Assembly (NCBI GenBank): GCA_034638255.1 | Contig: JAWPGT010000010.1 | Coordinates: forward strand, 496,001-560,000 | Direction of reading: 5' to 3' | DNA: 64,000 bases | From: Coprinus comatus | Lineage: Eukaryota; Basidiomycota; Agaricomycetes; Agaricales; Agaricaceae | Part shown: positions 24,101-35,735 of the stretch, piece by piece | Layout of the letters: each line of letters opens with the position of its first letter | How positions within the stretch are numbered: position 1 is the first letter of the stretch | Program-made: the position numbers and the translations under genes | Notes under the pieces: model-generated | What the model was told of the DNA's origin: nothing | Databases searched by the model: none | Seen by the model: the letters and a program-made list of their open reading frames with translations, nothing else

Positions 24101-24805
24101 CTTAAACGGCGACGTACTACTTCTCCTGGGTGATTTCAGGACCCAAAATGCTGACAAGTTGGACATATCGAGCGTGCTCTTCCTGAGCATCCAGAGCCTT
24201 CTTCTTGGACTTTTTCTCCAGGCTCTGGCCTAATTGGTCTAAATTAATCTGGAGTTTGATCATACGGAGGGAATGAGCATACTGGCTTGTTTAATCTTGG
24301 CATTGGCACCCATGATGCGTTCGTCGTGCAGTTTCTCTTCTTTCTAAAGCATAGTTTCGTGATATAGTTATCAGAAGTCAGAGTTCTTGCTGCTATATGC
24401 GCTTGCTACTGGTATATAAGACCCACAGAAAGTTTTTTGAACCATTTCTTTACTTCAGTACTAGTTGCGTCATACTCCTTGTCTGCAATCTTGGCAAACT
24501 TGGAGTCTACGTCGGCAAGGGCTTCAAATATGTCCGCACTCGCATTCAACGCGTTACCTAAGCGATGTCGGTTTGGTGTTGGTGGTGGGTGTCATAGACC
24601 TACCTGCAATTTCATTTGTGATCTTGAGACCTGCGGTGTCACGTAGAGCCCTGGCCAGTCTTTTCTGAAGGACGACGATTGCGGTGGCCGCTTCACAATA
24701 GTCATTAAGTATGTTGAGTAGAGCTTCAAGAGACTTGCATGACTTGTGGAGGTCCGTGCGTTCTGCGAGAGGGGTATTCGGGGCGGGTGATAGGATGTTA
24801 TTCAT
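21184..24805 (-). CDS. BAR/IMD-domain membrane-curving protein (Ivy1-like)
   Basis: The N-terminal half is a long helical coiled-coil unit: KSLEALLNILNDYCEAATAI, RLARALRDTAGLKITNEIAG, NALNASADIFEALADVDSKF, EVKKWFKKL, KIKQAN, LGQSLEKKSKKKALDAQEEH, then HTITTYSVAASLSRIADAEW. This layout fits fungal I-BAR/IMD proteins such as Ivy1, which bind phosphoinositides and bend membranes. The rest is a long disordered Ser/Pro/Gln-rich tail with a coiled stretch (REREL repeats, about 22150-22210) and a conserved motif GGWIRRLSMPVGQAF at about 21590-21625. Two apparent frameshifts break the last exon, one in an A-run near 22228 and one near 21725-21755. Both sit in low-complexity sequence and may be assembly errors. 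Family call is moderate; Ivy1 orthology is a guess. Confidence 0.6.
21288..21314. repeat. Hexanucleotide repeat (GATTCT)n, coding
   Basis: Four and a half copies of GATTCT, which on the minus strand encode an alternating Gln-Asn run in the tail of the BAR/IMD protein. Confidence 0.85.
21392..21419. repeat. (CCA)n trinucleotide repeat, coding
   Basis: About nine CCA units, which on the minus strand encode a nine-residue Gly run in the same protein tail. Confidence 0.85.
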
Positions 24806-24981
24806 GGAAGTCGGATGAGAAACCAGACATTGATGAATGGCAGTCTTGTCCGTTGGGCAACAGAGTGATCTGCTTTGGGTATGTGCTTTCCACGGGGTTA
24901 GGACCGTGGGAAGAGTGCCACCGAGTTATCAGATAAGCGGGATGTAAGCCTGCTTTGGCACACTCCTTCCGTCCCCTTCCA
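24806..24981. promoter_or_regulatory. Short divergent promoter between BAR/IMD gene and MFS2
   Basis: Only 176 bp separate the two start codons, so the two genes share a bidirectional promoter region. Confidence 0.45.
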
Positions 24982-27317
24982 ATGCATCCCCCAGCCTCCC
25001 CCCACTCCGACGAGGAGGAGATCCTCCTCCCTGCATATGATCCCCAGCAGCGACCCTCTACACCGTCCTGGTCCTCTCCCTCAACCTGGAAGGCTCACCC
25101 CTTCTGGTATGCCCCAGCCTCGTTTTATATACCGGCTCACCTCATATGTCCGCAGGCTCATCCCTGTCGTCCTCGTATTCGAGATGTCGGCAAGTAGCAG
25201 TGCATAAACAGTACTACGACACGCTCTTACATTATTGTGCAGCGCGGAATCACAATGTCTCCCAGAATCCAAGTTTATAAGGCTATTGCATGCCGGGCTC
25301 TCAGTGACGATCCCACGGGATCTGTCAATGTCTTCGAATCCACTGATTGCGGGGGAAGCGATGTCCAGGCACGTGCAGCAAAGATACAAGCAGGTAAAAA
25401 GTCCCCATACCATCCACCACTTCATGTATTCATCCCTCGCCAGCTATTATCACTCTCATGAGTGTTCTCAGTGCCATCTCGACTGGGTTCTGGAGCAGGC
25501 TGGGTGATACCCAGGGACGTAAACCCATTCTCATCATCTTTCTTTCCGGTGCTCTAGCCATGTACGTCAGACATCCCCCTTCGGCGTTACCTTTTTGGCT
25601 TAGACTCCTGATAGGGAAGCTGTATTTGTCCTCGTCATGCGTCCCGACTCTTTCTTCGGACGACATGCGGAACGATTTATCCTTGTCGGTCCTATCATAG
25701 AAGGATTTGTCGGAGGTCTTGCAACCTTCAACGGCGTTGTTCATGCGTATGTTACTAGAAAACCCCGCATATAACCATCTTTTCAACCCATTCTCCTAGG
25801 TATGTTTCCGATTGCACCAGGCATGGTTCAAGGTTTGTGCCATATATATTCACAACTTTGAACCCTGACCTGATGTCGTGTTAGGTCGAAGATTTTTTCT
25901 ACAATACAAGGCATCGTATTTGTTGGTCTTTCGTTAGGTCCTTGGGTGCGTTATAGATCTATACACGATAAAACGTTTTCTTAACCCAATCGTTCTGTAG
26001 TTTGGAGGTCTATTCTTGCCAAAAACAGGCTATAGTGACTCGTTCTTCTTCTGTAGTATAACCCTGCTTGTCTCGACCATCCTTTACCTCACCTTTATCT
26101 GTCCAGAGTCCAAACCTCCCAGTGGAGATGCCGAAAGTTCTTATACGAAAGACTTCCTCGAACTTAAGACGTCACCTATTCAGGCTGCACGCCGACTCTT
26201 AACTAGATTCATTGCTGCCCTTTTATCTCCTATTGCAATGTTTGCACCGCGCAGAGTAAAGGGTCTGAATAAAAAGAGTTGGAACATGACCTTTGTGGGA
26301 TTAGGTTTCTTCATCTACTGCGTTTCCATCGTGAGTCCCAACTAAACTTGTTCATATCGAAACATCCCCAACCGAGTTTTGTCAGGGTATTTTCTCTGCG
26401 AAATACTTGTATGCTCAACATGTCTATCAATGGACAACCGCGCAGGTTAGTTTTTGCCCTAAACACTCAACCCAACTTTAATCATATGAACTCAGCTTGG
26501 CTATTACATGTCTACTTTGTGGATATCTAGAGCATTTAATCTGTTGATATTCCTTCCCAGTAAGCTCATCCTGAAATCGCACCAACATCATTATTTATAC
26601 GTCGAACGTACAGTTATCATCTCCTATCTCAAACCTAAACCCAGTTCGCCACCCGGAACCCAACCTTCTGCGTCTGATGTTGCCGCTGAACTAGTCTTTG
26701 ACAAGTACCTTGCACAGATTTCGCTGTTTGTTGATGGCTTGGCTGATGCAATGGTTGCTATAATCTCCAACAAATCCCAACCGATATTTGTGGTACTGTC
26801 TTGTTTGTCTTCGTTCACAAGTGGCGGTAATCCCGCGCTTCATTCACTCGGAGCGATATGTCTACATGCGTTGGGGTACAGTGATGAAGTAGGAGCATTG
26901 TTTGGTGCAATGGGTGTTTTGAGTGCAATTGCGCATATAATCTCTGTCAGTATTCATTTTATTGATCCCATCGTTCAAACTAACATCATGCACGATTCCT
27001 AGCCAACCATCTACGCCACAACGTATGGTGCTACGGTAGCATCTTTCCCACAGGCTATCTTCGTTTTGGCAGCTTGTTTACTACTGACGATTGTTGCATT
27101 ATTATTCAAAGTGTGGCCTTCATCTACACCATACTCCGTGCCAGAACTTGGTAACCCAGAATCCATTGATGCAGAGGTAGCCAGTACTCAAGCATACTCA
27201 GATATAGTCAACGCCACGTCTTCAAGCCAATCCCCAACTATGAACCAAGGACGAGGTAGTGGGAGTGGCTATAAGTATAATGGCATAGGGATTTCACCCC
27301 CAAGAGTGGGTCTGTAA
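24982..27317 (+). CDS. MFS transporter MFS2, intact paralog
   Basis: Twelve-helix-type major facilitator, plasma or vacuolar membrane, substrate unknown. Exons join in frame throughout: acidic leader DEEEILLPAYDPQQ, WLIPVVL-RGITMSPRIQVYKAIAC (intron between), DVQARAAKIQA, TLMSVLSAISTGFWSRLGDT with motif A-like GDTQGRKPIL, ILVGPIIEGFVGGLATFNGV, AYVSDCTRHGSR-SKIFSTIQG, and FGGLFLPKTGYSDSFFF. The central cytoplasmic loop follows, then GIFSAKYLYAQHVYQWTTAQ, LGYYMSTLWISRAFNLLIFL, LFVDGLADAMVAI, and a last helix before a Ser-rich tail. At least eleven short introns, including one at about 26562-26611 with a GTAAGC donor. MFS1, 7 kb upstream, matches it block for block except for the segments MFS1 has lost. 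Confidence 0.85.
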
Positions 27318-28490
27318 TCCCAACCGCGCGCTTGTTTGATTTCCGTGTTACATTCTTGCTTGCTGTCACTTTGCTTTTCGTACTTTTGATGGCCAATGGC
27401 CCCCGCATCACTCACCTCCATCATCTTTTCCCATACTTCTTTCTTCAAACACCCTTATTATTTCCCTTATAAATCACGAACCATTGACGATACTTGACGA
27501 CAAGTTTATACGATAGCAAATCTGTTGTAATACAATAGCATAATCATTTTACGGTGATTTACGGTGTTTGATTCAAATACATGAACAATAAAATATTTTG
27601 ATTACCCCAAGAAAAGGAAATGTTAAGTACAACAGCAAAAAGGAGTGAGAAATGTTATCACAGCAGCAAAGCGTCAAGAAATACACAAACACCGGAGATT
27701 GTGAGTAAATTACAAAAGAGATGTGGATTCTTAAAGTTTGATTTTGTCGTCTGGGACGGAATGGGGAGTTTCAAATATAAGGAGTTACAGGCACAGTTGT
27801 ATCCCAAGGTCCAACGGGTAAGCATGGAAGAGAAGTATAAAAAAAAAAGGGGAAGTAGAGTGAAAAAGAGTAGGAGTAAGTTTAAAAATAACAAAGGGCC
27901 ACAAGGAGGGAAGTGATTGTTAATAACGTCGGCATTGTGCCGACGTCGCCGATCCTGAAGCCCTGGTAAAACCATGTGGATACCCCATTGACCATATCCT
28001 GAACTGTACGGACGCTGTCCTAGTGTGACCCGGAGCCAAAAGGGACGTATCAGAACGTATCAGCCGAGGATAACTGTCAATCTCTTACAGATCCTCCTAT
28101 ACATACATATATTTTTGTGGGGCATTGATCAAGGATTGATATAACCAGAGATTGACATGTAGGGGCAGCGGTGATTAAAGGCTATATGCCTTTCAAAAGT
28201 GATATGGTTAGGTTTTGACAGCAGTTTTTTTGTGTGGGCGCTGTGCCGTGCGTAAAACTGCCAAGGGATGTGGTGTGATGGACTGGCCATTGGTCATTAA
28301 ACGTTGTACATTGGTCACTGACTTCTAAAGCCTATTGATGGTTCATAGCTCCCGAGGGAAGGGGTATGGGATAGGGGAAATGATGTGGCAGCTTTGGTGT
28401 TACAATGTTTGGTCCGAGAGATGGAAGGTGTTGAATGTTAACGTTAGAACTTTGTCTGTGTTGAAGTCGTCGTCTTGGAATAGTATAGAT
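27318..28490. other. Intergenic stretch between MFS2 and the receptor-like array
   Basis: Convergent 3' flanks. A Lys-rich open frame near 27620-27916 has no family similarity. I see no gene or clear repeat. Confidence 0.45.
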
Positions 28491-28912
28491 TCATTTGGGC
28501 GTATGCGAATCTCCGTGAAGTATCAACGTCCAGTCAGGCTGGGCATTTTGTTCGGGGTTGAGAATAGAATAATCGGAAGGGGAATATGAATATAGGTTGT
28601 GTATTCCGGCGTTACCGTGTCGTCCGTGCGTTACTTCTTCCTCTTGAATCTTGGACATTGCTTGAAAAGAAGCATCTTGTTTTAACGCCATTGATGAAGC
28701 AGAACATGGAGATTCCGGTGGTAATGTAACCGCTGTTGTTCCAGAAGGTGATGGAGAATGTGATGAAGAGGTCGAAGCCGTAGTAATGGCAGAATCCGTA
28801 GGTTTACCCTGTTCACGAAGTTGAGTATCTGTCTCTGTTTCTGTTCCTGTTTCAATTTGATTCTGGAGTTCGGTAGGAATGGCTGCACCAAATGAAGTAT
28901 AGATGTTAGTTG
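28491..28912 (-). pseudogene. Out-of-frame continuation of the receptor B cytoplasmic tail
   Basis: In the frame one base off from the receptor B last exon, an open run encodes a Ser/Thr-rich tail. It starts with NHAIMTTNIYTSFGAAIPTE, which resembles the receptor D tail segment NMITTHIDTSYCDSTPTTAP. This suggests the tail was once fused in frame to receptor B. No GT donor lies between the two parts, so a missed intron does not explain it. It may be a real frameshift or an assembly indel. Confidence 0.5.
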
Positions 28913-30358
28913 TCATGATTGCGTGATTTGTATATCCATTTCCTTGTTGAAGATTATGGAAGAGTATGGTTTTTCGGGAAGCCAAAATAACCAGGCACGA
29001 AGGATATCCTATCGAAGATGAATTAGATCAGAGTTCAATAGGAAATGATAGTTGTTATGAGGATGATGCTGTTTGGTGAAAATTCTGCCATTTCGAAATT
29101 TAATTTACCTTCTGGAGACCGAAAGCTACAGCAATGAATATCGGCACTAGTAACAAGATGTCGGTGATTAGTATTTCACCTTGGCTGTATATGCGGATGT
29201 GGATACTCACGAGTGGGATATACAATACTCGTTTGATCCGGGTATGGGAAAGCAAACGCTAAAGTGGATAACCTAGAACCCAAATAAAAACACGACTTGA
29301 TTCAATTTCCTGTTGTGAAAATCCCTATTGAATGAGAAGAAAACTCACGCGAAGGCTATAATTGCAGCTACCGTACACAAGATTAACCTCAAGTATACTG
29401 TGAGGTATATCTGTCGATCAACTCGACTAAGTCGTCTGAATACATCCCAGTTTCTATACATCACGCTCCCCGTCCATACTACATACCATTGTTAGGCGAG
29501 TTTCAAGAATATGATATGTATAACTCACCTTCTAAAGGTATGAGAATCGCCATACTTACGCAGATTAGACCAGCTGTCACAAGACTCCTAAGAAGCAGTG
29601 TCAGAAGGAGTTACATGGTGATAAGTATACAGCCTTACGGTTTATTATCATTGAGATGACAATAGAAATTGTTATCTGTACGTTCTACGAGATGAAGTCG
29701 GTCCCCGGTATAAATCATCTGGAAAATCTGGTTATATATTTTCCAACATGAAAAAAATCGTCATACTACCAAGACTTCAGCAATCATGGCCATGAACACA
29801 AGCCATGGTATGATTGTCAACTAGGTAGAATGTTGACTCAATCAATGAGTTGGCTTAACCGAGAGGTAGGCTCACCCATATAACTCTAGCAGTTGGCGGT
29901 CGCCTAGAGGGATCACCGGATTTTAGGCCAGTAATTATCAAGTAGAACTGCATCATAATCGATCTCAATTGACATTTCAGGGCTATCTAAAACAGGCCTA
30001 CCTCGATATAGTAGCATAACATGCTCGTTGCGACTCTACAATCAGGGGAATCTATCAGTGGATGAAAAAATATTTTTTGGCTAAACAACACTTACAACAC
30101 AGGGACAGAATATATAAGGAGAGTTTGGAATAAACAAAGACCGCGTGCAGGATATGGGCCTTCTTGTCGGCCAACAATTAAGCCATAGGTCAAGGAGTAG
30201 ACTAGCCAGGATGTCATGGTGCTGTACCAGGTAATACTCCGTCGAACACCCTTGGCGAAGATGGCTGGCAACAGGGTGCCGGTGAAGAGCAGTACTCCTA
30301 ACAATACAATGACATCAAACGCGATTATTAATGTGTGATTTGTTGAATTAGTTGGCAT
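28913..30358 (-). CDS. Seven-transmembrane receptor-like protein, paralog B
   Basis: Exon 1 (30358 to about 30092) encodes TM1 (IIAFDVIVLLGVLLF), TM2 (WYSTMTSWLVYSLTYGLIVG) and the TM3 start GLCLFQTLLIYSVPVL. Its phase-2 donor joins VATSMLCYYIE. Then come FYLIITGLKSGDPSRR, TM4 (WLTIIPWLVFMAMIAEVL), an extracellular loop with NNFYCHLND whose Cys could pair with the TM3 Cys, TM5 (SLVTAGLICVSMAILIPLE), VWTGSVMYRNWDVF, TM6 (YLTVYLRLILCTVAAIIAF), and TM7 (VPIFIAVAFGLQK). After a phase-0 intron the last exon starts DILRAWLFW and stops at 28913-28915, giving a short tail of about 30 residues. The topology and the cysteine pair fit a GPCR. Function unknown; not one of the classical fungal receptor classes I recognise. 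Confidence 0.75.
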
Positions 30359-31058
30359 GCTGTGGATCGCAGCACCGGTGAGTTAAACGAGGGTCGATTA
30401 AGGAGGGAGGATGAGGTACGGAGCAAGGGGGCAGTAAGGAATCGTGTTGCAGACAATTTGTGCAGTTAAAGAAGATATGCACAATGCACATGCTCCCACA
30501 CTCTGTAAATCTTGACATTGTCACGGCGGTGTAAATAGAAAACGGGGGCGTGACCATCCCATAAACTTCCTGCCAAGATAAATTCCATCAATGGTACCTG
30601 GCGGAGAATCCGTCCCAGACCATCCGGATTCCGGCCGGGAAGCTTAAATTACTAATTAAATACAAAGGTACTTCAGGGTGCTGTTGCAAGGATAGCTCTC
30701 TAGAGTATAGTAGCCAGATAATAGCCGAACTACAAAGTCGTCTTTGGGCGAAAATCATTTAGTTGACGTGAAAGGCTCCAACTCGTACAATAGACCAAGG
30801 TGACACAGATTCAGAAATAACCACAGAGATGTTGATCCTGATTCAAACCCTCGGCGCTCAACGTTTACTCACGTCTTAGCATGATATTGAGTACGCACAG
30901 ACCTAATCAAAAGTGCTTCTACCGTTCACACCGGTGATTTATAAAGTTCCTACTTCCAACTACCTTCGAGGACTCTATTTAAATTTGTGATCAGAGTGGA
31001 TGTTAAAACTCCCTTCAATGTCCGAGGATACGTTTATTGAACATAGTAGGACTAGTTC
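30359..31058. other. Spacer between receptor-like genes B and C
   Basis: Promoter of B and 3' flank of C. No exon recognised. Confidence 0.45.
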
Positions 31059-32595
31059 CTATTCAGCCTGGTGACTCTGGGATTGTGGTACCTGGGGCTC
31101 TGTGAATTCTGTTCCAATATTAGATGTAGGTAGATACCGCGTAGTCTGCAGCGTAGTGTTGTTGTGCCTGAAGACGAGGGTGCTATTTCGTTGTCGCTTT
31201 CGCCAGAAAAACCATACATGGAGCAGATCCTGTGTGTATTCTCTCAGCACCTTCCCTAGCTAAGACTTATGTTAGCTGTATACCGTACCTTCTGTGTTCC
31301 AAATGCCAAGGCAACAATAATAGGGGCTGAGATGGTCAATCAACAGAATTAGTATATTTAAGATCCAAACTAACTGTGTTCTATTTATGGGCTTGATACT
31401 CACGGATGGGATATACCAAGGGGACAACGTAGACTACAGCCACGGAAGGGTTTGCGAACGAGCAGAGAGCCAGTCTATTTTCACACCTTCAGTTTTTAAT
31501 CCTCGCGCTGACAAACATAAGTTTTCACTTACGACAATCCCAATAAAGCGGTTATAGTGCACAATGTAAATCGCATATACACAATTTTGTACATTCGATG
31601 ATCACTTTTGCTGAGCCGATTAAATGTATCCCACTTCCTAAACATAAGCAGCCCAGTGTAAACTTGGAAATGGTGTGTGTATGAGTTCAACTCACAGAAG
31701 AGCATAGGTTGAGACTAAGATCACATACCTGTGATAACACATAGTATGATGGCGCAAAGAGCAGTGATGGCCGAGGTTACAAATTCACTTAACATACACC
31801 AGAAGGTGAGCTACCAATGCAATCTCGTTATCACAACCGGAAATACTCACGGGGTGATGGTGCTCAAATGACAATAGAAACCGTTCCCAGCGGGTTCTAA
31901 CAAGTATGTATGATGATTTGGGTAGATGAACTGCGTGCCATGACCAATTAAGTTAGATACTATTGGAGGAAGTATATGAACTTCTGAACTTACCAGTAAT
32001 ATTTCTAGCATGATCGAAAGAAGGATAATCCATGGGATTGCAACCAGCTTGTAGGACTGTTCAGGAAATTTTGTTCAGAAGGTGATTATACGGAAGGTGC
32101 GTACGCAGGCCGTTCTGAATGAGCTAGGCTGGATTGGGTGACCTAACCTCAGAGCCGCAATGGTAAGGCAAAACTTGAATCTTTATAAACACATTGTAAC
32201 AAATGTAGAGGGCCATCACTTACTTCAAGATGGTAAGCACAGAGACTGGCGGCACCCCTAGACCCACCACCATAAACAATTAGCTATCGCTAGCATTGTC
32301 GAGGATATAACAATTAGTAAAGAGATGCGTACAACGCAGGGCAACCATAGATCAACAAACACTGCATCAAACAAAGTGCTCTAGGTGGTTCTGTAGAACG
32401 CTCTTGCCATCCGACAAGGAGACTGTATCCCAGAGAAAATACCAACCAAGCCAGCATGGTGCTGTACCATACTATAGTTCGTTGGATACTCTTGGAAAGT
32501 AAGGCCGCGGACAGTATACAGCCTAGAAGTACAACCCCCAGCAAAGAAAGAACATCGAAAGCAATTACGAGCGTATGTCGGTTAGATGGCACCAT
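31059..32595 (-). CDS. Seven-transmembrane receptor-like protein, paralog C
   Basis: Same architecture as B and D. Exon 1 (32595 to about 32326) gives TM1 (VIAFDVLSLLGVVLLG), TM2 (WYSTMLAWLVFSLGYSLLVG) and ALCLMQCLLIYGCPAL, with the shared phase-2 donor. TM7 reads APIIVALAFGTQK at about 31292-31330, followed by the shared phase-0 intron. The last exon begins DLLHVWFFWRKRQRNSTLVF and ends with a Gln-rich tail (PQVPQSQSHQAE) at 31059. The intermediate exons lie at similar spacing to D. No broken exon noticed. As for its siblings, receptor function is inferred from topology only. Confidence 0.75.
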
Positions 32596-33601
32596 GGTAC
32601 ATTAGTTTTGACTGAGAAGAAGAAAGGTAAGGGGTTTGGACTTCAGGGGAGGAAAGCCTGAGGGGGAATATAACACATCGAGAGAACAGAACTGAGAACA
32701 CTAGATGGAATATGTACTAATTCATGATGATATTGATACTTTATCATTTTGAGTGTTGGTATCATGATACAGGATGCCAAGTAAATCATGTTCGGGTTCC
32801 ATGACTGAAGTACTGATTGTGGAAGGGACCCACTTACAAACAGCATTTATCTGTGCTAGAAGTTCTTTTTAGCTGATGCATTACACTTTTACTTGATTTC
32901 AAGTCCCACATTGGAGAAATGGGATCCAAAAATAGGTATTTCATTACCAAAAGAAGGTCAAAAAAAAGCTGATGTAAACTGGCAGGTGGCTTGAGTTTAC
33001 GTTACTATGTTAGGTCATAGGTGTTATTGGCTAAGCAATATTAAGTCCCAACTCTCGCTGAGATATGCACACCACTCTTCAATACTAGTACCCCATACAA
33101 TTACTATGTAGTATAATCCTTGTGCATAATTATTTCCGATCCATCAGTGGTCAGCACTGGTCACCGCCACGTTGGGTATTCTTCAACTTAGAGGCGTAAG
33201 ATATCATATCATCTGAATCTGCTATATTTATAATTTCTTAAATGACATGAACTTGAATGAGATGGAATGATAGTAGCCATCATGAATCTATCACTCTATA
33301 TAACATGATACATCCAGCACCAACGGACTTACCTACATAGCCGTATTTACTGCTCGAAGAGACTGAGATTATCATATCGGATATTGAGAGCGATTTCATC
33401 GTTGTAGGCTACACTCATGACATATTTCTGACCAGAAGTGATGATGTTTATGACGCAAATATGAATCAATCTAATATCTATTGATTTCTATTTTCTATTT
33501 CTACGATGCGAAAGAAGCGGACATGGGGGATACTCTTGTGAATATAATTAATGAAGGAAAGTAGTATTATAAAATCTTGATACACAATGGGATACACAAG
33601 G
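32596..33601. other. Spacer between receptor-like genes C and D
   Basis: About 1 kb, AT-rich. It must hold the promoter of C. No exon or repeat recognised. Confidence 0.45.
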
Positions 33602-35136
33602 TTACATTTCCCGGTTTTGTGGTTGAAACACTTCTGTAGTAGGGGCAGTAGTAGGCGTGGAATCACAGTATGAGGTATCGATATGAGTAGTGATCATATT
33701 GACACCAGTGCCATTGTTGAGGAAGAGGTTACCATATGGTCTCACAGGACGCCAGAAAAGCCATGCACGTAGAAAATCCTAAATATTTCAAATTAAGTAT
33801 CAAAATGAGAATAAAAACAATTCATATCCCCATGACGGGATCTACATACTTTTTGTGTCCCGAACGCAAGGGCAACGACCATGGGCACTATTGAACCATA
33901 GATGTTCAGCTTGATTTCCCTCTAAGTGCAAACTTTAATGCGTTCTTACCTGCAGGATATACCATTTGTACTGGGTCCGGTGTTGGAGTATATCCACATA
34001 ATGATAGGCTGTAACATATATGCGCAGTTAGTAATATGGAATCAACGTTGACAAGTGAAATTATTTAGAACTTACGCCACAGCAAGGAGCGCAGCTATGG
34101 TACAGAACATTAACCTCAAGTATACAGTAAGAAAGATTTGGCGATCTGTTGGGTTAATGTGTTGAAGAGTTGATCGGTTTTTGAATATGATAATTCCAGT
34201 CCATACTATGAAAGAAAAATAAGCGTGATTAAATGCAGACTAAACATTAGTTCCTATACTTTGGAGAAAAATGAGTATTGCGGCGGAAAGAAGAACTACG
34301 GAAGCTGTGATGAGGTTTCTAAGAGAATAAAAATAAAAATGAATTAGTCGTAAGTAAATGGATGGTGTCGTCGTAGTGTGTGGCATTCACGGGATATTAT
34401 TGGTCAAGTGACAGAAAAAATTATAATTAGAGCGTTCCATCAGATGAAGATGTTCAGGATAGACGATCTGAATGTATGACAATCAATAGAATCCACGATT
34501 CTCTAAGGGACATATAGACTTACTAGTAATACTTCTAGTATTATTGCGAGGAAGATTATCCAAGGTGTGATACTCAGCTTGAAGAACAATAATTAGTTCC
34601 TTCAAAACTCTGAAGCTGATTAGGAAATACCATACTATAAGTGACCTCATAGAATGGTTTGTTGTACGAAGGTTCGATTTTATCTCCGTGATAATAAGGC
34701 AGAACTGGTATTTCATGAGCCACAGCCACATCCAGAGATACATAGCACGATGGCCTCGATAGCATACCTCTAAATGATAGCAGACCATAGTGCTAGCGCA
34801 TCTATTTTGTTGCCGTTGCCATTAGGTCGGGTTGGGGAAAACAAGTGTTTCGGAAGATGAATGAACTTACAGTGCAGGCGAACCGTAGATGAGCATACAT
34901 TGTACCAAACATAGAGCCAATGGTGGTTCCGAGGAGTCCTCTTGTCTACCAACAAGGAGGCCGTACCCTATACAATATACCAGCCAAGATACCATGGTAC
35001 TATACCATGCTATACTTCGTTTGACTGCTTTAGATAATAATGCTGTAAACAAGATAAAGCTGAACAGCATAGCACCCAGGAGAACAAGGGTATCGAATGC
35101 AATTACAAGAGTGTGTTGGTTTGCGGCAGGTGTCAT
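33602..35136 (-). CDS. Seven-transmembrane receptor-like protein, paralog D
   Basis: ATG at 35136 (MTPAANQHTLVIAFD) matches the start of C; longer upstream extensions in frame lack similarity. Exon 1 carries TM1, TM2 (WYSTMVSWLVYCIGYGLLVG) and ALCLVQCMLIYGSPAL, then the phase-2 donor. Later: TM4 (LSITPWIIFLAIILEVLL, about 34530-34580), TM5 with AAILIFLQ, IWTGIIIFKN, TM6 (FLTVYLRLMFCTIAALLAV), TM7 (SIVPMVVALAFGTQK, about 33848-33895). After the phase-0 intron the tail begins DFLRAWLFWRPVRPYGNLFL and continues through NMITTHIDTSYCDSTPTTAP to a stop at 33602. This is the best-preserved copy and the reference for judging the others. Confidence 0.78.
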
Positions 35137-35735
35137 CTGAGAGGCGAAGCCGTTGTAAGGAAGAGGGGGATAGAATACTGGAGCCAAGTCGAGGTAGAAA
35201 GAACTGAGGAATTTAGGAATGTGTGATATGAATATGTGCTTGGAATCCGTGATCAAAGATCTGCATAGCAAGCAAGGTGGCGCTGTACTAGTCGGTTTAT
35301 GGGGAAAGAGTAAATGTCAGTATACCAGCGCCCATGAAAGTACAAGAAGGTTGAGTGTAACGAACTCGATTCCTTGATGCCTGAAGCCAATAGCTTTGGC
35401 TGGGCATCCAACGTAAACGCAACACTTGTTTTATAGTGTACTAGAGCAAAGTGCCGTACATGATATAGATCACCTTAGTTTGATCATGACAGCACGTCAT
35501 GTCGGAATGATTGTTTCTATCATGTTGCTGGCATATAGTATAGCATCTTGGCATTGATACCAGCTATCCAAGGTGGAGATTGCATAGCTTAAGTTGCTGT
35601 TTATGCAGTAGAAACTGCCGAGCAAACATCTTCGCAACCGATTCTCTACCTTAGGCGGCTCGTCTTATTGATCCGAACATGGTGTTGACATTTTGGAATA
35701 CTTAGTCCTATCAATGATTTGAGTTTCAGGTGGTG
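35137..35735. other. Spacer between receptor-like genes D and E
   Basis: About 600 bp with the promoter of D. Nothing else recognised. Confidence 0.45.

Noticed and set aside
27620..27916. Lys-rich 98-codon open frame
   Set aside because: Composition follows the A/G-rich local sequence; no family similarity and no splice partners found.
34867..35271. Longer N-terminus for receptor D
   Set aside because: The 45 extra residues upstream of ATG 35136 have no match in A, B, C or E, all of which start a few residues before TM1.
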